This document shows, in pieces, positions 18,801-27,498 of a DNA stretch of 52,523 nucleotides. How positions within the stretch are numbered: the first letter of the stretch is position 1; every line of letters starts with the position of its first letter. The notes beneath the pieces are model-generated. The model worked only from the letters and a program-made list of their open reading frames with translations, ran no database searches and was not told where the DNA came from. The position numbers were made by a program, and so were the translations under genes. Origin of the DNA: Erysipelotrichaceae bacterium 7770_A6 (GTDB taxonomy: Bacteria > Bacillota_I > Bacilli_A > Erysipelotrichales > Erysipelotrichaceae); assembly GCA_014610835.1 (NCBI GenBank), contig QQXM01000020.1:1-52523 (forward strand), in the 5' to 3' direction.

Positions 18801-19827
18801 AGAAAAGAATTTTATCATGAAACCATCGACAGAAATGGATGGAAGATTACGTGAAATTTCACAACGAAATACAAGCAATCTTGTGAACTATAATGTAACA
18901 ATTACCCCTGTATTTGCGGAAGAACAAGAGCAGAAATCAGATCGAAGAAGACTTATTGTAGAAGGTATTATTAGTGGTCAAAAACTAGGACTGGGAGAAT
19001 TCATAGAAGAGTTAAGTCAGAAAATAGAAAGCCAAAATGAATTAATACGTGAAAATGACAGGAAGATATTTGAAGAAATACTATCTCAAACGATTTCTGA
19101 AAAACTAACGGATCGTATTGAAGAAAGTCGTACATGGGTAAAAGAAATGTCGCGTTTGATGAAAAAAATGGATACCTCAATGGGATTAACATTTTCATTG
19201 GAGTGGAAAGAAAAGGCACCTGAAGATATCGATGAAATGGATGTTAAAGACCTTGAGAAGATTTTAATTCGCGACAAGCAATTGATTACTACAGACGATA
19301 TAACACGTGTATCTAAACATTTTCGAAGTATAATTCAAAGAGAAAAACAACAATTAGAAATGAATAATTTGATTGTTAATTATATGGAGCTTGTTAGAAA
19401 TGCTTTAGATTATCGTAAATGGTATACATTCAGAATGAGCTATACAAGAAAAAATGAATCAAAGAAAGATCTAACCAATGCTGCATTTAATAGATTTTCC
19501 GGTGGTGAAAAAGCAATGGCAATGTATGTTCCATTGTTTGCTTCTGTCAATGCACAATATCAGAAGTGTAAAAAAGAAGATCATCCAAGGTTGATTGCAT
19601 TAGATGAAGCTTTCGCAGGCGTAGATGAAATAAATATAGCAAGTATGTTTGAAATGGTGGAAGCATTAGATCTTGACTATATTATGAATTCGCAAGTATT
19701 GTGGGGATGTTATCCAACCGTTCAGAGGTTGCACATTAGTGAGTTATTAAGACCACTCAATGCTAATTTTGTTACTGTAGTCAATTATTTGTGGAATGGA
19801 AAAGAGAAAGTTTTAAATGGAAGGTAG
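15799..19827 (+). CDS. jetC: Wadjet type II SMC-like ATPase JetC (TIGR02680, MukB/MksB-like)
   Basis: 1342 aa. An N-terminal ABC half has Walker A GQNGSGKS at 34-41. Long heptad-rich coiled coils run from about 280 to 1170, interrupted by a central region near 590-720 that should form the hinge. The C-terminal half has the ABC signature FSGGEKAM at 1233-1240 and Walker B LIALDEAFAG at about 1264-1273. The motor loops DNA by extrusion so that JetD can cut plasmids. GGAGG at 15785-15789 supports ATG 15799 over the upstream in-frame ATG at 15763. The gene overlaps jetD by 11 nt. All catalytic motifs are intact. Confidence 0.93.
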   Translation: MSERWKMNRIGFVNFWLYVDEDFELEDGKLLLRGQNGSGKSITTQSFIPFILDGDRSPSRLDPFGTGSRTMDYYFLGDNEKEESTGYLYLEFKKGNEYRTIAIGQNAHKGRSMTFWGFVLLDGRRIGKDLKLYRESGDNIVIPLSKQEMKKALSEDTPFTTSPKEYKSFVNEYLFGFDRIEQYDQYIKLLIKVRAPKLSNTFKPTRMYEILNESLQVLSDDDLRPMVDAMEKMDYIQEQLEALKRAYADANTIMKEYDHYNRYMISKKAHNYLEALKIAKTSEKDYDDILHEVEQWKKDQLEKKKELEDLKIEEDFVQKQIEQCIDPEIENLDIKYQNTKKELEEYTENTENKNKQIQQKNDSVFEAETEIKRYKNLEEYSQKQMNDTISCLEELHDEIKDDFHVSLKEQLSTNQTFDDQLYFSKLDTLKNSVKQGQNLLRKSNDLEKKYASDKEENDQNRKLYEDTEFQIEQFTNDKEKVQDALLLDISKLSENRFWHLDDITMKSASKVIEEYEVPSDATKLIEILYNDYSNKQEKKKYYFAQLKAQEKQLFSEYNQKKEEYRKVESQKEVEPIRDEDAIASREKLKQAEIHAFPFYQTVEFSDSLSESEQAILEQQLHKAGLLDALVVSKHDYLRIQNEFPQLLDALIYEDSFGINVFHDLTIEENLPDEVKQSVKNILSNITNDGGKLVLKKDGYYRHGMIEGHVKKDSSEYIGVNARKRKKEQLLFNIEQQINEIKQLLDDKRAEMDSEQNDLLEMQKEYLLIPDTKELNSILDCIHKLEVQLQVLREKQDTLDEKMNRSYQLFKEAEREMLSICKMLPYARNIDTYEDILNAIDSYKEYVHALSQTLLQKESYVDQIEIQQSMRDTALCEIDDLYLERDKYKSKAESCEKQLSQIQELMNNPEIIENARKVKALREQEKTLQERIQNLNSDLAILEHDLNKSKDTIVQKENDKNEKQKFLAIVQQYYQEETELKFVIQDQKQSLEQSAKQAIAQEEKNFIMKPSTEMDGRLREISQRNTSNLVNYNVTITPVFAEEQEQKSDRRRLIVEGIISGQKLGLGEFIEELSQKIESQNELIRENDRKIFEEILSQTISEKLTDRIEESRTWVKEMSRLMKKMDTSMGLTFSLEWKEKAPEDIDEMDVKDLEKILIRDKQLITTDDITRVSKHFRSIIQREKQQLEMNNLIVNYMELVRNALDYRKWYTFRMSYTRKNESKKDLTNAAFNRFSGGEKAMAMYVPLFASVNAQYQKCKKEDHPRLIALDEAFAGVDEINIASMFEMVEALDLDYIMNSQVLWGCYPTVQRLHISELLRPLNANFVTVVNYLWNGKEKVLNGR

Positions 19828-21106
19828 TAAGAAATGTGCAGAATATCTTTTGACGAAAAATGTTGAAAGATGTATGAATGAGATTAAAAAGCGATGGGTT
19901 TCTTATGGCCGATTTACAGGGAAAATAACGATTTTAGATGCTACAAAAGAAGAAATCAATGATTTGACTAGAATTACAGGTATTCGTTTTGAGCGTGATA
20001 AGATTAAATTATCTGTAAAAGACTTTGAAAACTCTTTGAAGGAAAGTGATTTTGCACCATTAGATTTAAAAGAAGTTATAGATTGCTACTTTGGTTATAC
20101 GATCATAACGAAAAATGATTTGCAGAGAAATAAAGAAGATGAAGAAAATCGATTTCAATCGAATCTATATACAATTCTGAAAGAAAATAATGCTCATGAA
20201 ATTTTATATGAATGGGTTGATCATCTATTTTTAAATAAAGAATCAGGATATAGAATTCTTGTTCGATTAAAAAAAGAAAAACAAGAAAAAGTGTTTGATA
20301 TATTTAAAAATGTTATTTTTGGTGCGAAACTTGTATTAGAAAATCAAACAAACGTTCCTATTGCTGTATTTGCATCTCGCATTAGTGGAAATCCTCATTT
20401 TTTAGATAAAGGAAGTGAATCTGCAAACCTGTTTGTTTCTTTTTTGACATATATTTTTCATGTTGGGCAAATAAAAAGCACACAAGACTGGTATACATTG
20501 ATGGAAAAAGCCGGCTTAAGTAAAGATGAAATCGCAGGATGCGTAGCAATTTATAATGTGCATCTAAATAGAAATGATGGATTTCATCAAGGATGTGAAG
20601 CATGTTATGCGTATGAACAGCCATTTATGGCTTCATATGCCAATATTATGGATGTAAATGCAATTACAACAGATGATAATAAAGTTTATGTAGTAGAGAA
20701 TGAAATGGTCTTTTCGTATCTCCTGAAAGAAATTAGAAACAAACATGTCGCTATCATTTGCACTTCTGGACAATTGTCAACTACTGCACAAAAAATCATT
20801 TCTTTACTTGCTGAAAGTAACAATCAAATCTATTACAGTGGAGATTGTGATCCAGAAGGTTTGATGATTTGTGATAAATTATTTCAAAAGTATCCAAATC
20901 AGTTGCATGTTTGGAGAATGCATCCAAAAGATTATCAAAATAGCATATCTCAAGAAACTATATCTGAAGCTAGATTGAGACAATTAGAGAATTTAGAAAA
21001 TGTTGTTTTAAAACAGACGGCTCTTCAAATGCAAGAAATGAGAAAAAGTGGATATCAAGAAAATATATTAGAGTATTTCCTGGATGATTTAAAATACGAC
21101 AAATAA
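19817..21106 (+). CDS. jetD: Wadjet type II nuclease JetD (DUF2399 / TIGR02679, Toprim)
   Basis: 429 aa. The C-terminal Toprim domain shows the glutamate in VVENEMVFSYL (about 295), CTSGQLSTTA, and the metal-binding YYSGDCDPEGLMI. This fold is related to topoisomerase VI subunit A and cleaves the DNA that JetABC has reeled in. The N-terminal part (about 1-130) is the DUF3323-like arm. It overlaps jetC by 11 nt and is the last gene of the operon, followed by a terminator. With jetA, jetB and jetC it completes the system. Confidence 0.92.
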   Translation: MEGSKKCAEYLLTKNVERCMNEIKKRWVSYGRFTGKITILDATKEEINDLTRITGIRFERDKIKLSVKDFENSLKESDFAPLDLKEVIDCYFGYTIITKNDLQRNKEDEENRFQSNLYTILKENNAHEILYEWVDHLFLNKESGYRILVRLKKEKQEKVFDIFKNVIFGAKLVLENQTNVPIAVFASRISGNPHFLDKGSESANLFVSFLTYIFHVGQIKSTQDWYTLMEKAGLSKDEIAGCVAIYNVHLNRNDGFHQGCEACYAYEQPFMASYANIMDVNAITTDDNKVYVVENEMVFSYLLKEIRNKHVAIICTSGQLSTTAQKIISLLAESNNQIYYSGDCDPEGLMICDKLFQKYPNQLHVWRMHPKDYQNSISQETISEARLRQLENLENVVLKQTALQMQEMRKSGYQENILEYFLDDLKYDK

Positions 21107-21113
21107 TGTTATA

Positions 21114-21154
21114 AACCAAGGACGCTTCCTTAAATGGAAATGACTTGGTTTTTT
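21114..21154 (+). terminator. terminator of the Wadjet operon
   Basis: AACCAAG ... CTTGGTT stem with an extra inner pairing (TTCC/GGAA) followed by six T. The T run is reused as the -35 region of the next promoter. Confidence 0.7.
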
Positions 21155-21180
21155 ACAACTGCAATATCAAAGTGTATAAT
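21152..21180 (+). promoter_or_regulatory. promoter of the sodium/alanine symporter gene
   Basis: TTTACA (21152-21157), 17-nt spacer, perfect TATAAT (21175-21180); AGAGG site at 21193 before ATG 21203. Confidence 0.8.
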
Positions 21181-21202
21181 TGTAAATCAAAAAGAGGTTT
21201 TT

Positions 21203-22594
21203 ATGGGGAATTTAATACATTCGTTAGATACATTCCTTTGGGGATGGCCACTCATTTTAGTTTTGATTGGTACACATATATTCATGACGATTCGCACTGG
21301 ATTTATTCAAAAGGAAATATTAAAAGCTATTAAATTATCAGTTACAGATGATGATGGAGAAAATGGAGAAATCTCACAATTCGGTGCTTTAACAACCGCA
21401 TTATCTTCCACGATTGGAACAGGAAATATCATTGGCGTTGGAACTGCGATAGCTTTGGGCGGTCCGGGAGCAGTTTTATGGATGTGGGTCACTGGTATCT
21501 TTGGAATGGCAACAAAGTATTCTGAAACTTTGATTGCATTGAAGTATCGTGTGAAAAGTGAAAATGGAAGCATGATTGGCGGCGCAATGTATGCCTTAGA
21601 TCGTGGCTTGCATATGAAATGGCTTGGAATCATATTTGCTGGTTTAACTGCAGTGTGTGGTTTAGGTATTGGATGCATGGTGCAGTCGAATGGCGTCGCA
21701 GAAAATCTGAATCAGAATTTTGGAATTCCATCGATTGTTGCCGCAATTGTATTAACAGTTGTTGTTGCTCTTGTCATTCTTGGAGGAATTCAAAGTATTT
21801 CTAAAGTTTCTGAAAAACTAGTGCCTTTTATGGCAGGTTTTTATGTGATTGGATGTTTCGTTATTCTTATTATGAATATTCAATATATTCCTCAAACAAT
21901 CGCAACAATTGTAAAAGGAGCATTTGATCCAAATGCAATTGGTGGTGGATTTGTTGGAACAACAATCAGTGTATGTTGCAGATATGGATTTGCTAGAGGA
22001 TTATTTTCAAATGAATCTGGTATGGGAAGTGCACCACTGATTGCGTCTGCCGCAAAAACAAGAAATCCAAAAAGACAGGCACTTGTTTCAATGACAGGTA
22101 CATTCTGGGATACAGTAGTTATCTGTCTGTTAACTGGACTGGTTCTTGTTTCCTGTATTCTTCGCTATCCAGGTATTGATGCATTAAGTGGAAATGGTGC
22201 ATTACTAACTTCACAGGCTTTTTCAACAATACCAGTCATTGGGATGCCAATTCTTGTGCTGGGCTTGATTACGTTTGCCTTTTCAACGATTCTTGGATGG
22301 TATTATTATGGCGAAAGATGTGCTGTGTATTTATTTGGTGAAAAGGCAATCAAGCCATATAAAGTTATCTGGGTCGTTTGTGTATTTATTGGTGCAGTCA
22401 CTTCGATTGATGTGATTTGGGATTTTGCAGATTTGATGAATGGTTTAATGGCAATTCCAAATATTGTTGCGGTACTTTTATTAAGCAGAATCGTTGTAGA
22501 AGAAACAAAGAAATATGCAGGAAAACATATTGATGATGTAGATGCAGCTGAAGTTGAAGTATTGAAAAACGCAGATAAAGGTGTCATAGGGTAA
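21203..22594 (+). CDS. alanine/glycine:cation (Na+) symporter, AGCS family
   Basis: 463 aa, about 11 membrane segments. Family signatures seen include GALTTALSSTIGTGNIIGVG near 65-85, GPGAVLWMWVTGIFGMATKYSE, the ARGLFSNESGMGSAPLIA motif near 270, and FAFSTILGWYYYGERC in a late helix. Members take up alanine or glycine with sodium. The upstream in-frame ATG at 21134 overlaps the promoter and the terminator, so the ATG after the AGAGG site is used. Single gene between two terminators. Confidence 0.92.
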   Translation: MGNLIHSLDTFLWGWPLILVLIGTHIFMTIRTGFIQKEILKAIKLSVTDDDGENGEISQFGALTTALSSTIGTGNIIGVGTAIALGGPGAVLWMWVTGIFGMATKYSETLIALKYRVKSENGSMIGGAMYALDRGLHMKWLGIIFAGLTAVCGLGIGCMVQSNGVAENLNQNFGIPSIVAAIVLTVVVALVILGGIQSISKVSEKLVPFMAGFYVIGCFVILIMNIQYIPQTIATIVKGAFDPNAIGGGFVGTTISVCCRYGFARGLFSNESGMGSAPLIASAAKTRNPKRQALVSMTGTFWDTVVICLLTGLVLVSCILRYPGIDALSGNGALLTSQAFSTIPVIGMPILVLGLITFAFSTILGWYYYGERCAVYLFGEKAIKPYKVIWVVCVFIGAVTSIDVIWDFADLMNGLMAIPNIVAVLLLSRIVVEETKKYAGKHIDDVDAAEVEVLKNADKGVIG

Positions 22595-22595
22595 G

Positions 22596-22625
22596 AAGAT
22601 TCTATTGTGTGTAGAATCTTTTTCT
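22596..22625 (+). terminator. terminator after the symporter gene
   Basis: AGATTCTA-TTGTGTG-TAGAATCT followed by five T. Confidence 0.85.
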
Positions 22626-22660
22626 TTTCGTGATTATAATAGTCACGTGAGGTATAAATA

Positions 22661-24457
22661 ATGACAGTACAAGAAAGAATTGAACAACTAAGAAAATTAA
22701 TGCAGGAAAGAGGCATTGATGTTTATTACATGCCAAATGCAGATGATCATCTATCTGATGAATATACGGCTGACTACTTTAAATGCAAGAGCTATATGTC
22801 TGGATTCTCTGGAGATTCTGGATGCACAATCATCACAAAGGATTTTGCGGGTCTATGGACAGATGGCAGATACTTTACACAGGCAGAAGATGAACTTGAA
22901 GGAACAGGTGTTGAATTAATGCGTATGGGACAGGAAGGTGTTCCTGCAGCAGTTACTTTTGCAATCGAGAATACACCAGAAAATGGTCTTTTAGGTTTTG
23001 ATGGTTCTGTTGTTTCTAGTGGAGATGCATTGATGATTTCTGATGCATTGAAAAAGAAGAATGCAAAAATGCACGTTGATGAAGATCTTGTTGGTATGAT
23101 CTGGAATGATCGCCCATCTCTTCCTATGGAAAAAGTCTATGTTCTTGATACAAAATATACAGGAACAGATGCAAAACAGCGTATTGAAATGGTACGTGAA
23201 GAAATGAAGAAAAAAGATGCAGATGTATTGATTCTGACTTTATTGGAAGATCCATGCTGGCTGTTGAATATTCGTGGAAATGATATTCCATGTACTCCAG
23301 TAACATATGCATTTGCTATGGTAACAAATGATGATGTTTTCTATTATGTTGATGAAGAAAAGATTGCTGATGTAAAAGATTATCTGACTGAAAATGGTGT
23401 TACATGCAAGGCTTACAATGCTTTGAGTGAAGATATTGCTTCTTTACATAACAAGACAATCTGGGTTCAGTTAAGTTCATTAAATGTTAAGCTATATACA
23501 AATATTGCTTCTGATAATGTGATTGTAAATGAAATTTCTCCAATTATGCATTTCAGATCTGTTAAGAATGAAACTGAAATTGAAGTGATGCATAATGCAC
23601 AAGTAAAAGATGGCGTTGCCATGGTGAAGTTCATCAAGTGGATCAAAGAAACTGTTGGTGAAGATACAATGAGTGAAGTATCTGCCCAGAATAAGCTGTA
23701 TGAATTACGTGAAGCACAGGAAGATTACATTGAACCATCCTTCACAACAATTTCAGCATATCAGGAAAATGGTGCAATGATGCACTATACTGCTACGGAA
23801 GAAAAATTCTCTTATGTTCATCCAAAGGGATTCCTGCTTGTAGATTCTGGTGGAACATACAAAGATGGAACAACAGATATCACACGTACAATCGCATGTG
23901 GTCCTTTAACAGATGAAGAAAAGATGTACTATACACTTGTTTTAAAGGGACATATTGATTTACAGGAAGCTGTATTCTTAAAGGGCTCAACAGGAAATAA
24001 CCTGGATATTCTTGCACGTCGACCAATGTGGAATATTAACATTGATTACCAGTGTGGAACAGGTCATGGTGTAGGACATGTATTGGGTGTACATGAAGGT
24101 ATCCATGGTATTCGCTGGGGCATGCCAACAGCTGCTAGACCATCCGTACCATTAGAAGATGGCATGATCGTTACAGATGAACCTGGTATTTATCTGCCAC
24201 ATAAATTAGGTATTCGTATTGAAAATGATCTTTTAGTTGTTAAGGATACCAAGAATTTCTATGGCCAGTGGTTGAAATTTGAAGCAATGACATACTGTCC
24301 ATATGATCTTGATGCAATTGATGTAAACTATCTTGAAGATTGTGAAGTCAAGGCAATCAATGACTATCACAAGATGGTATATGAAAAGCTGTCTCCATTC
24401 TTGAATGAAGAAGAAAAAGCCTGGCTAAAGAATGAAACAAGAGAAATCGTAAAATGA
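22661..24457 (+). CDS. Xaa-Pro aminopeptidase (aminopeptidase P family, M24)
   Basis: 598 aa with three parts: two creatinase-like N-terminal domains (the second about 160-300) and a C-terminal pita-bread M24 domain with a tail of the long eukaryote-like aminopeptidase P type. Metal ligands are visible: LLVDSGGTYKDGTTDITR (two Asp), GTGHGVGHVLGVHEG (His), TDEPGIY (Glu) and GIRIENDLLV (Glu). It removes N-terminal residues that precede proline and is cytoplasmic. GTGAGG lies 10 nt before the ATG. The stop overlaps the exonuclease gene in ATGA. Confidence 0.92.
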   Translation: MTVQERIEQLRKLMQERGIDVYYMPNADDHLSDEYTADYFKCKSYMSGFSGDSGCTIITKDFAGLWTDGRYFTQAEDELEGTGVELMRMGQEGVPAAVTFAIENTPENGLLGFDGSVVSSGDALMISDALKKKNAKMHVDEDLVGMIWNDRPSLPMEKVYVLDTKYTGTDAKQRIEMVREEMKKKDADVLILTLLEDPCWLLNIRGNDIPCTPVTYAFAMVTNDDVFYYVDEEKIADVKDYLTENGVTCKAYNALSEDIASLHNKTIWVQLSSLNVKLYTNIASDNVIVNEISPIMHFRSVKNETEIEVMHNAQVKDGVAMVKFIKWIKETVGEDTMSEVSAQNKLYELREAQEDYIEPSFTTISAYQENGAMMHYTATEEKFSYVHPKGFLLVDSGGTYKDGTTDITRTIACGPLTDEEKMYYTLVLKGHIDLQEAVFLKGSTGNNLDILARRPMWNINIDYQCGTGHGVGHVLGVHEGIHGIRWGMPTAARPSVPLEDGMIVTDEPGIYLPHKLGIRIENDLLVVKDTKNFYGQWLKFEAMTYCPYDLDAIDVNYLEDCEVKAINDYHKMVYEKLSPFLNEEEKAWLKNETREIVK

Positions 24458-25212
24458 AATGTGTCTCTTGGAATGTAAACGGATTGCGTGCATGCATGAA
24501 GAAAGGCTTCATGGATTTCTTTCAAGAGGTAGATGCTGATATCTTTGCGATACAGGAAACAAAGATGCAGCTAGAACAGCTGGAAGAAACGATGAAACCA
24601 CAAGGGTATCATTTGTATATGAACAGTGCTGAGAAAAAAGGGTATTCTGGTACTCTGGTATATACAAAAAAAGAACCAATCCAATGTATTTATGGGATTG
24701 AAGGTGATGATACAAAAGAAGGCAGAGTCATTACACTTGAATATGAGGATTTCTACTTTGTATGTGCGTATGTTCCCAATTCAAAAGATGGCTTAACACG
24801 ACTTCCATTCCGTGTTATGTGGGAAGATCTTTTAAGAAATCATTTGAAAAAACTGGATGAAAAGAAACCTGTGATTTACACAGGCGATCTAAATGTGGCC
24901 CATGAAGAAATTGATATTAAAAACCCACAGGCAAATCGTAAAAATGCTGGATTTTCTGATGAAGAAAGAAATAAAATGAGTGAACTGCTGGAAGCTGGAT
25001 TTACAGATACATTTCGTTCACTCTACCCAGATACAGTAAAATATTCCTGGTGGTCATATCGTTTTAAGGCACGTGAAAGAAATGCGGGATGGCGTATTGA
25101 CTATTTCTTTGTTTCTAATCGAATCCGTCAAAATGTAAAGGATGCAATGATTTATGATCAAATTCAAGGAAGTGATCATTGTCCTGTTGGATTAGATATA
25201 TCACTTTTATGA
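24454..25212 (+). CDS. xth: exodeoxyribonuclease III (AP endonuclease)
   Basis: 252 aa. All Xth motifs are present: SWNVNGLRA at the start, the metal-binding Glu in QETKMQ (about 34), YVPNS, TGDLNVAHEEID, and the catalytic GSDHCPVGLDI end. It cleaves at abasic sites and trims 3' blocks in base excision repair. The start is in the ATGA overlap with the aminopeptidase gene, giving a two-gene operon that mixes peptide turnover and repair. Confidence 0.95.
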   Translation: MKCVSWNVNGLRACMKKGFMDFFQEVDADIFAIQETKMQLEQLEETMKPQGYHLYMNSAEKKGYSGTLVYTKKEPIQCIYGIEGDDTKEGRVITLEYEDFYFVCAYVPNSKDGLTRLPFRVMWEDLLRNHLKKLDEKKPVIYTGDLNVAHEEIDIKNPQANRKNAGFSDEERNKMSELLEAGFTDTFRSLYPDTVKYSWWSYRFKARERNAGWRIDYFFVSNRIRQNVKDAMIYDQIQGSDHCPVGLDISLL

Positions 25213-25263
25213 AAAAGAGAGTAAAATAGAGCCATTAAAATTCTAGGAAGGGAGTTTTGGAAT

Positions 25264-26622
25264 ATGGATGTTAAATCTATGTGTGAAGGATACCGTGAGG
25301 AAATCATTAAAAGATTAGGTGAACTGGTATCTATTAATAGCGAACAGTCAGAAGCAGAAGCAGATGCACCATTTGGAAAAGGGCCAAAAGAAGCATTGCA
25401 TGCTGCGTTGGATATGCTTGAAAAAGATGGACTAAAGACTGTGAACTTAGATAACTACATTGGATATGGTGAAATGGGTGAAGGAGATCAATTGATTGCA
25501 ATTGTTGGTCATCTTGATGTTGTTCCTGCACGTCGTGAAGATGGATGGAATACAGATCCATATACAATGGTTGAAAAAGATGGCATTCTTTACGGAAGAG
25601 GTGTCTCTGATGATAAGGGTGGTGTTGTTGCCAGCATGATTGCAATGAAAGTCATCAAGGATATGAATATTCCAGTGAATAAGAGAATTCGTTTGATCAT
25701 GGGATGTAATGAAGAAACAGGTTCTGCCTGCTTGAAATATTATGTTGATCATGATGAACAGCCAGATTATGGTTTTACACCAGATGGTGATTTTCCATGT
25801 ATCAATGGAGAAAAGGGCATCATGGATGCACACTATGTATCCAGAAAAACAAATATTATTGATATTGATGGTGGTACTGCAGGAAACATCGTCTGCAGCA
25901 GCTGTTATATCGTTGTTGAAAAATGTTCTTTCTCTAAGAAAAAGCTGGAAGATTATTTCAACAATAACAACATTGAATTTGAAGTTGTAGATCAGGATGA
26001 AGCTGTAAAGATTACAGTACAAGGTGTAGCTGCACATGCCAGCACACCAACACTTGGAGTGAATGCAATTTCTTACCTGCTGACAGGCTTGAAAGAAGCT
26101 GGTTTCCAGGATCCATTTGTAGATTTCTACTGCAGTAGAATTGGTTTAAATACAAATGGGGAAGGCTTAGGTTTAAATCTCAAAGATGAATACAGTGATT
26201 TAACATTGAACTGTGGATATATTCATATGAATGATGGTGTTATCAGTGGTAATATTGATGTTCGTTTCCCAGTTACAATGACTGGCAAGCAGATTGTAAA
26301 AGCATGCAGTAAGTATCTGGAAGATGAAGGTGGAGAAATCATCGTTGATTCAACACATGATCCATTGTATTATTCTCCAGATTCACCACTCATTCAATCA
26401 TTATGTGATGCATATACTGAAGTGACAGGTGATGAACGTGATCCACTTGTTATCGGTGGTGGTACATATGCAAAGGGTATCAATAATACTGTTGCCTTTG
26501 GATGTGCATTCCCTGATGTGGATTATAAGATTCATAATGCAAATGAATGGTGTCCAGTAGATGATCTTGTAAAGCAGGTTGAAATCTATGTTGCTGGAAT
26601 CTTGAAGTTATTAGAACTTTAA
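25264..26622 (+). CDS. pepV: Sapep/PepV-family M20 metallo-dipeptidase
   Basis: 452 aa. The di-metal site is visible: VGHLDVVP with ligand His and catalytic Asp, YGRGVSDDKGG with the bridging Asp, GCNEETGS with the catalytic Glu pair, FTPDGDFP, and the late GGGTYAKGI histidine-equivalent region. The lid domain (about 180-330) is that of PepV dipeptidases, which split Xaa-Xaa dipeptides with N-terminal hydrophobic residues. AAGGGAG precedes the ATG. Monocistronic and followed by a terminator. The gene symbol is by family resemblance. Confidence 0.9.
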   Translation: MDVKSMCEGYREEIIKRLGELVSINSEQSEAEADAPFGKGPKEALHAALDMLEKDGLKTVNLDNYIGYGEMGEGDQLIAIVGHLDVVPARREDGWNTDPYTMVEKDGILYGRGVSDDKGGVVASMIAMKVIKDMNIPVNKRIRLIMGCNEETGSACLKYYVDHDEQPDYGFTPDGDFPCINGEKGIMDAHYVSRKTNIIDIDGGTAGNIVCSSCYIVVEKCSFSKKKLEDYFNNNNIEFEVVDQDEAVKITVQGVAAHASTPTLGVNAISYLLTGLKEAGFQDPFVDFYCSRIGLNTNGEGLGLNLKDEYSDLTLNCGYIHMNDGVISGNIDVRFPVTMTGKQIVKACSKYLEDEGGEIIVDSTHDPLYYSPDSPLIQSLCDAYTEVTGDERDPLVIGGGTYAKGINNTVAFGCAFPDVDYKIHNANEWCPVDDLVKQVEIYVAGILKLLEL

Positions 26623-26626
26623 TGAT

Positions 26627-26656
26627 AAGTGCTCTTTGTTGTAAAGGGCACTTTTT
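26627..26656 (+). terminator. terminator after the dipeptidase gene
   Basis: AAGTGCTCTTT-GTTGT-AAAGGGCACTT hairpin (one bulge) with a T run. Confidence 0.8.
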
Positions 26657-26661
26657 GTTTG

Positions 26662-26670
26662 TGATATAAT
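26662..26670 (+). promoter_or_regulatory. extended -10, leaderless start of the HAD gene
   Basis: TG-A-TATAAT ends at 26670, 9 nt before the ATG at 26680. Transcription should begin at about 26677, leaving no room for a Shine-Dalgarno site. Confidence 0.6.
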
Positions 26671-26679
26671 ATTGTCCAT

Positions 26680-27498
26680 ATGAAAAAGATAGCAATTGTA
26701 TATGATTTTGATAAAACATTATGCACAAAAGATATGCAGGAATATTCTTTAATTCCATCTCTTGGTTATTCTAAGGCAAGTGATTTCTGGGATGAAGTTA
26801 CTGAAGTTGCAGTTAGAAATGAAATGGATTCTATTTCTGCATATTTGTATTTATTAGCGAAAAAATTCCGGGAAGCTGGACAGCCATTAAGAAAAGAATA
26901 TTTTTATGATAAAGGAAAAGATATTGTCTTGTTTGAGGGTGTGGATACATGGTTCAAAAGAATCAATGACTATGGTAGAAAAGCTGGATTTCTAGTAGAG
27001 CACTATATTATTTCTTCTGGAATGAGAGAAATCATTAAATCAACATCGATTGCAGATGAATTTAAAAGAATTTATGCATGTAGATACTATTATGATGAAA
27101 CACATACAGCGACATGGCCTGCACAGGTTGTCAACTATACAGCGAAAACACAATATATCTTCCGTATCAATAAGCAGGTATTAGATGTGAATGATGATGC
27201 AGACTTAAATAAGTATGTTCCACAGACAGAACGTCCAATTCCATTTGAAAGAATGATTTATATTGCAGATGGCTTAACGGATGTTCCTTGCATGCGTCTT
27301 GTGAAGGAGTATGGTGGTAAATCTATTGCGGTATATTCCAGTAACAATGCAGTTGCAAAGTCACTCAAAGATGTTGGAAGAGTCAACTATATCGCAAAGG
27401 CTGATTATTCAAGTGGAAGTGAAATGGAACAGATCGTACAGAGTATTCTAGACCACATGAAAGCTGATGAAGTATTGAAAAAGTATGAGGAAAAGTGA
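26680..27498 (+). CDS. HAD-superfamily phosphatase (phosphoserine-phosphatase-like)
   Basis: 272 aa. HAD motif I YDFDKTLC carries the nucleophile Asp9 and Asp11; motif II is the serine in IISSGMREI; motif IV is IADGLTDVPCM with two Asp. A cap segment lies at about 20-100. The substrate is not evident from the sequence. It is the first gene of a three-gene run with the amidase-like and CBS genes, linked by 1- to 17-nt overlaps. The mRNA start is probably leaderless. Confidence 0.85.
   Translation: MKKIAIVYDFDKTLCTKDMQEYSLIPSLGYSKASDFWDEVTEVAVRNEMDSISAYLYLLAKKFREAGQPLRKEYFYDKGKDIVLFEGVDTWFKRINDYGRKAGFLVEHYIISSGMREIIKSTSIADEFKRIYACRYYYDETHTATWPAQVVNYTAKTQYIFRINKQVLDVNDDADLNKYVPQTERPIPFERMIYIADGLTDVPCMRLVKEYGGKSIAVYSSNNAVAKSLKDVGRVNYIAKADYSSGSEMEQIVQSILDHMKADEVLKKYEEK

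Noticed and set aside
25447-26037. 196-codon antisense ORF inside the dipeptidase gene
   Set aside because: It is a shadow frame of a well-conserved gene, with unlikely composition and no ribosome site.
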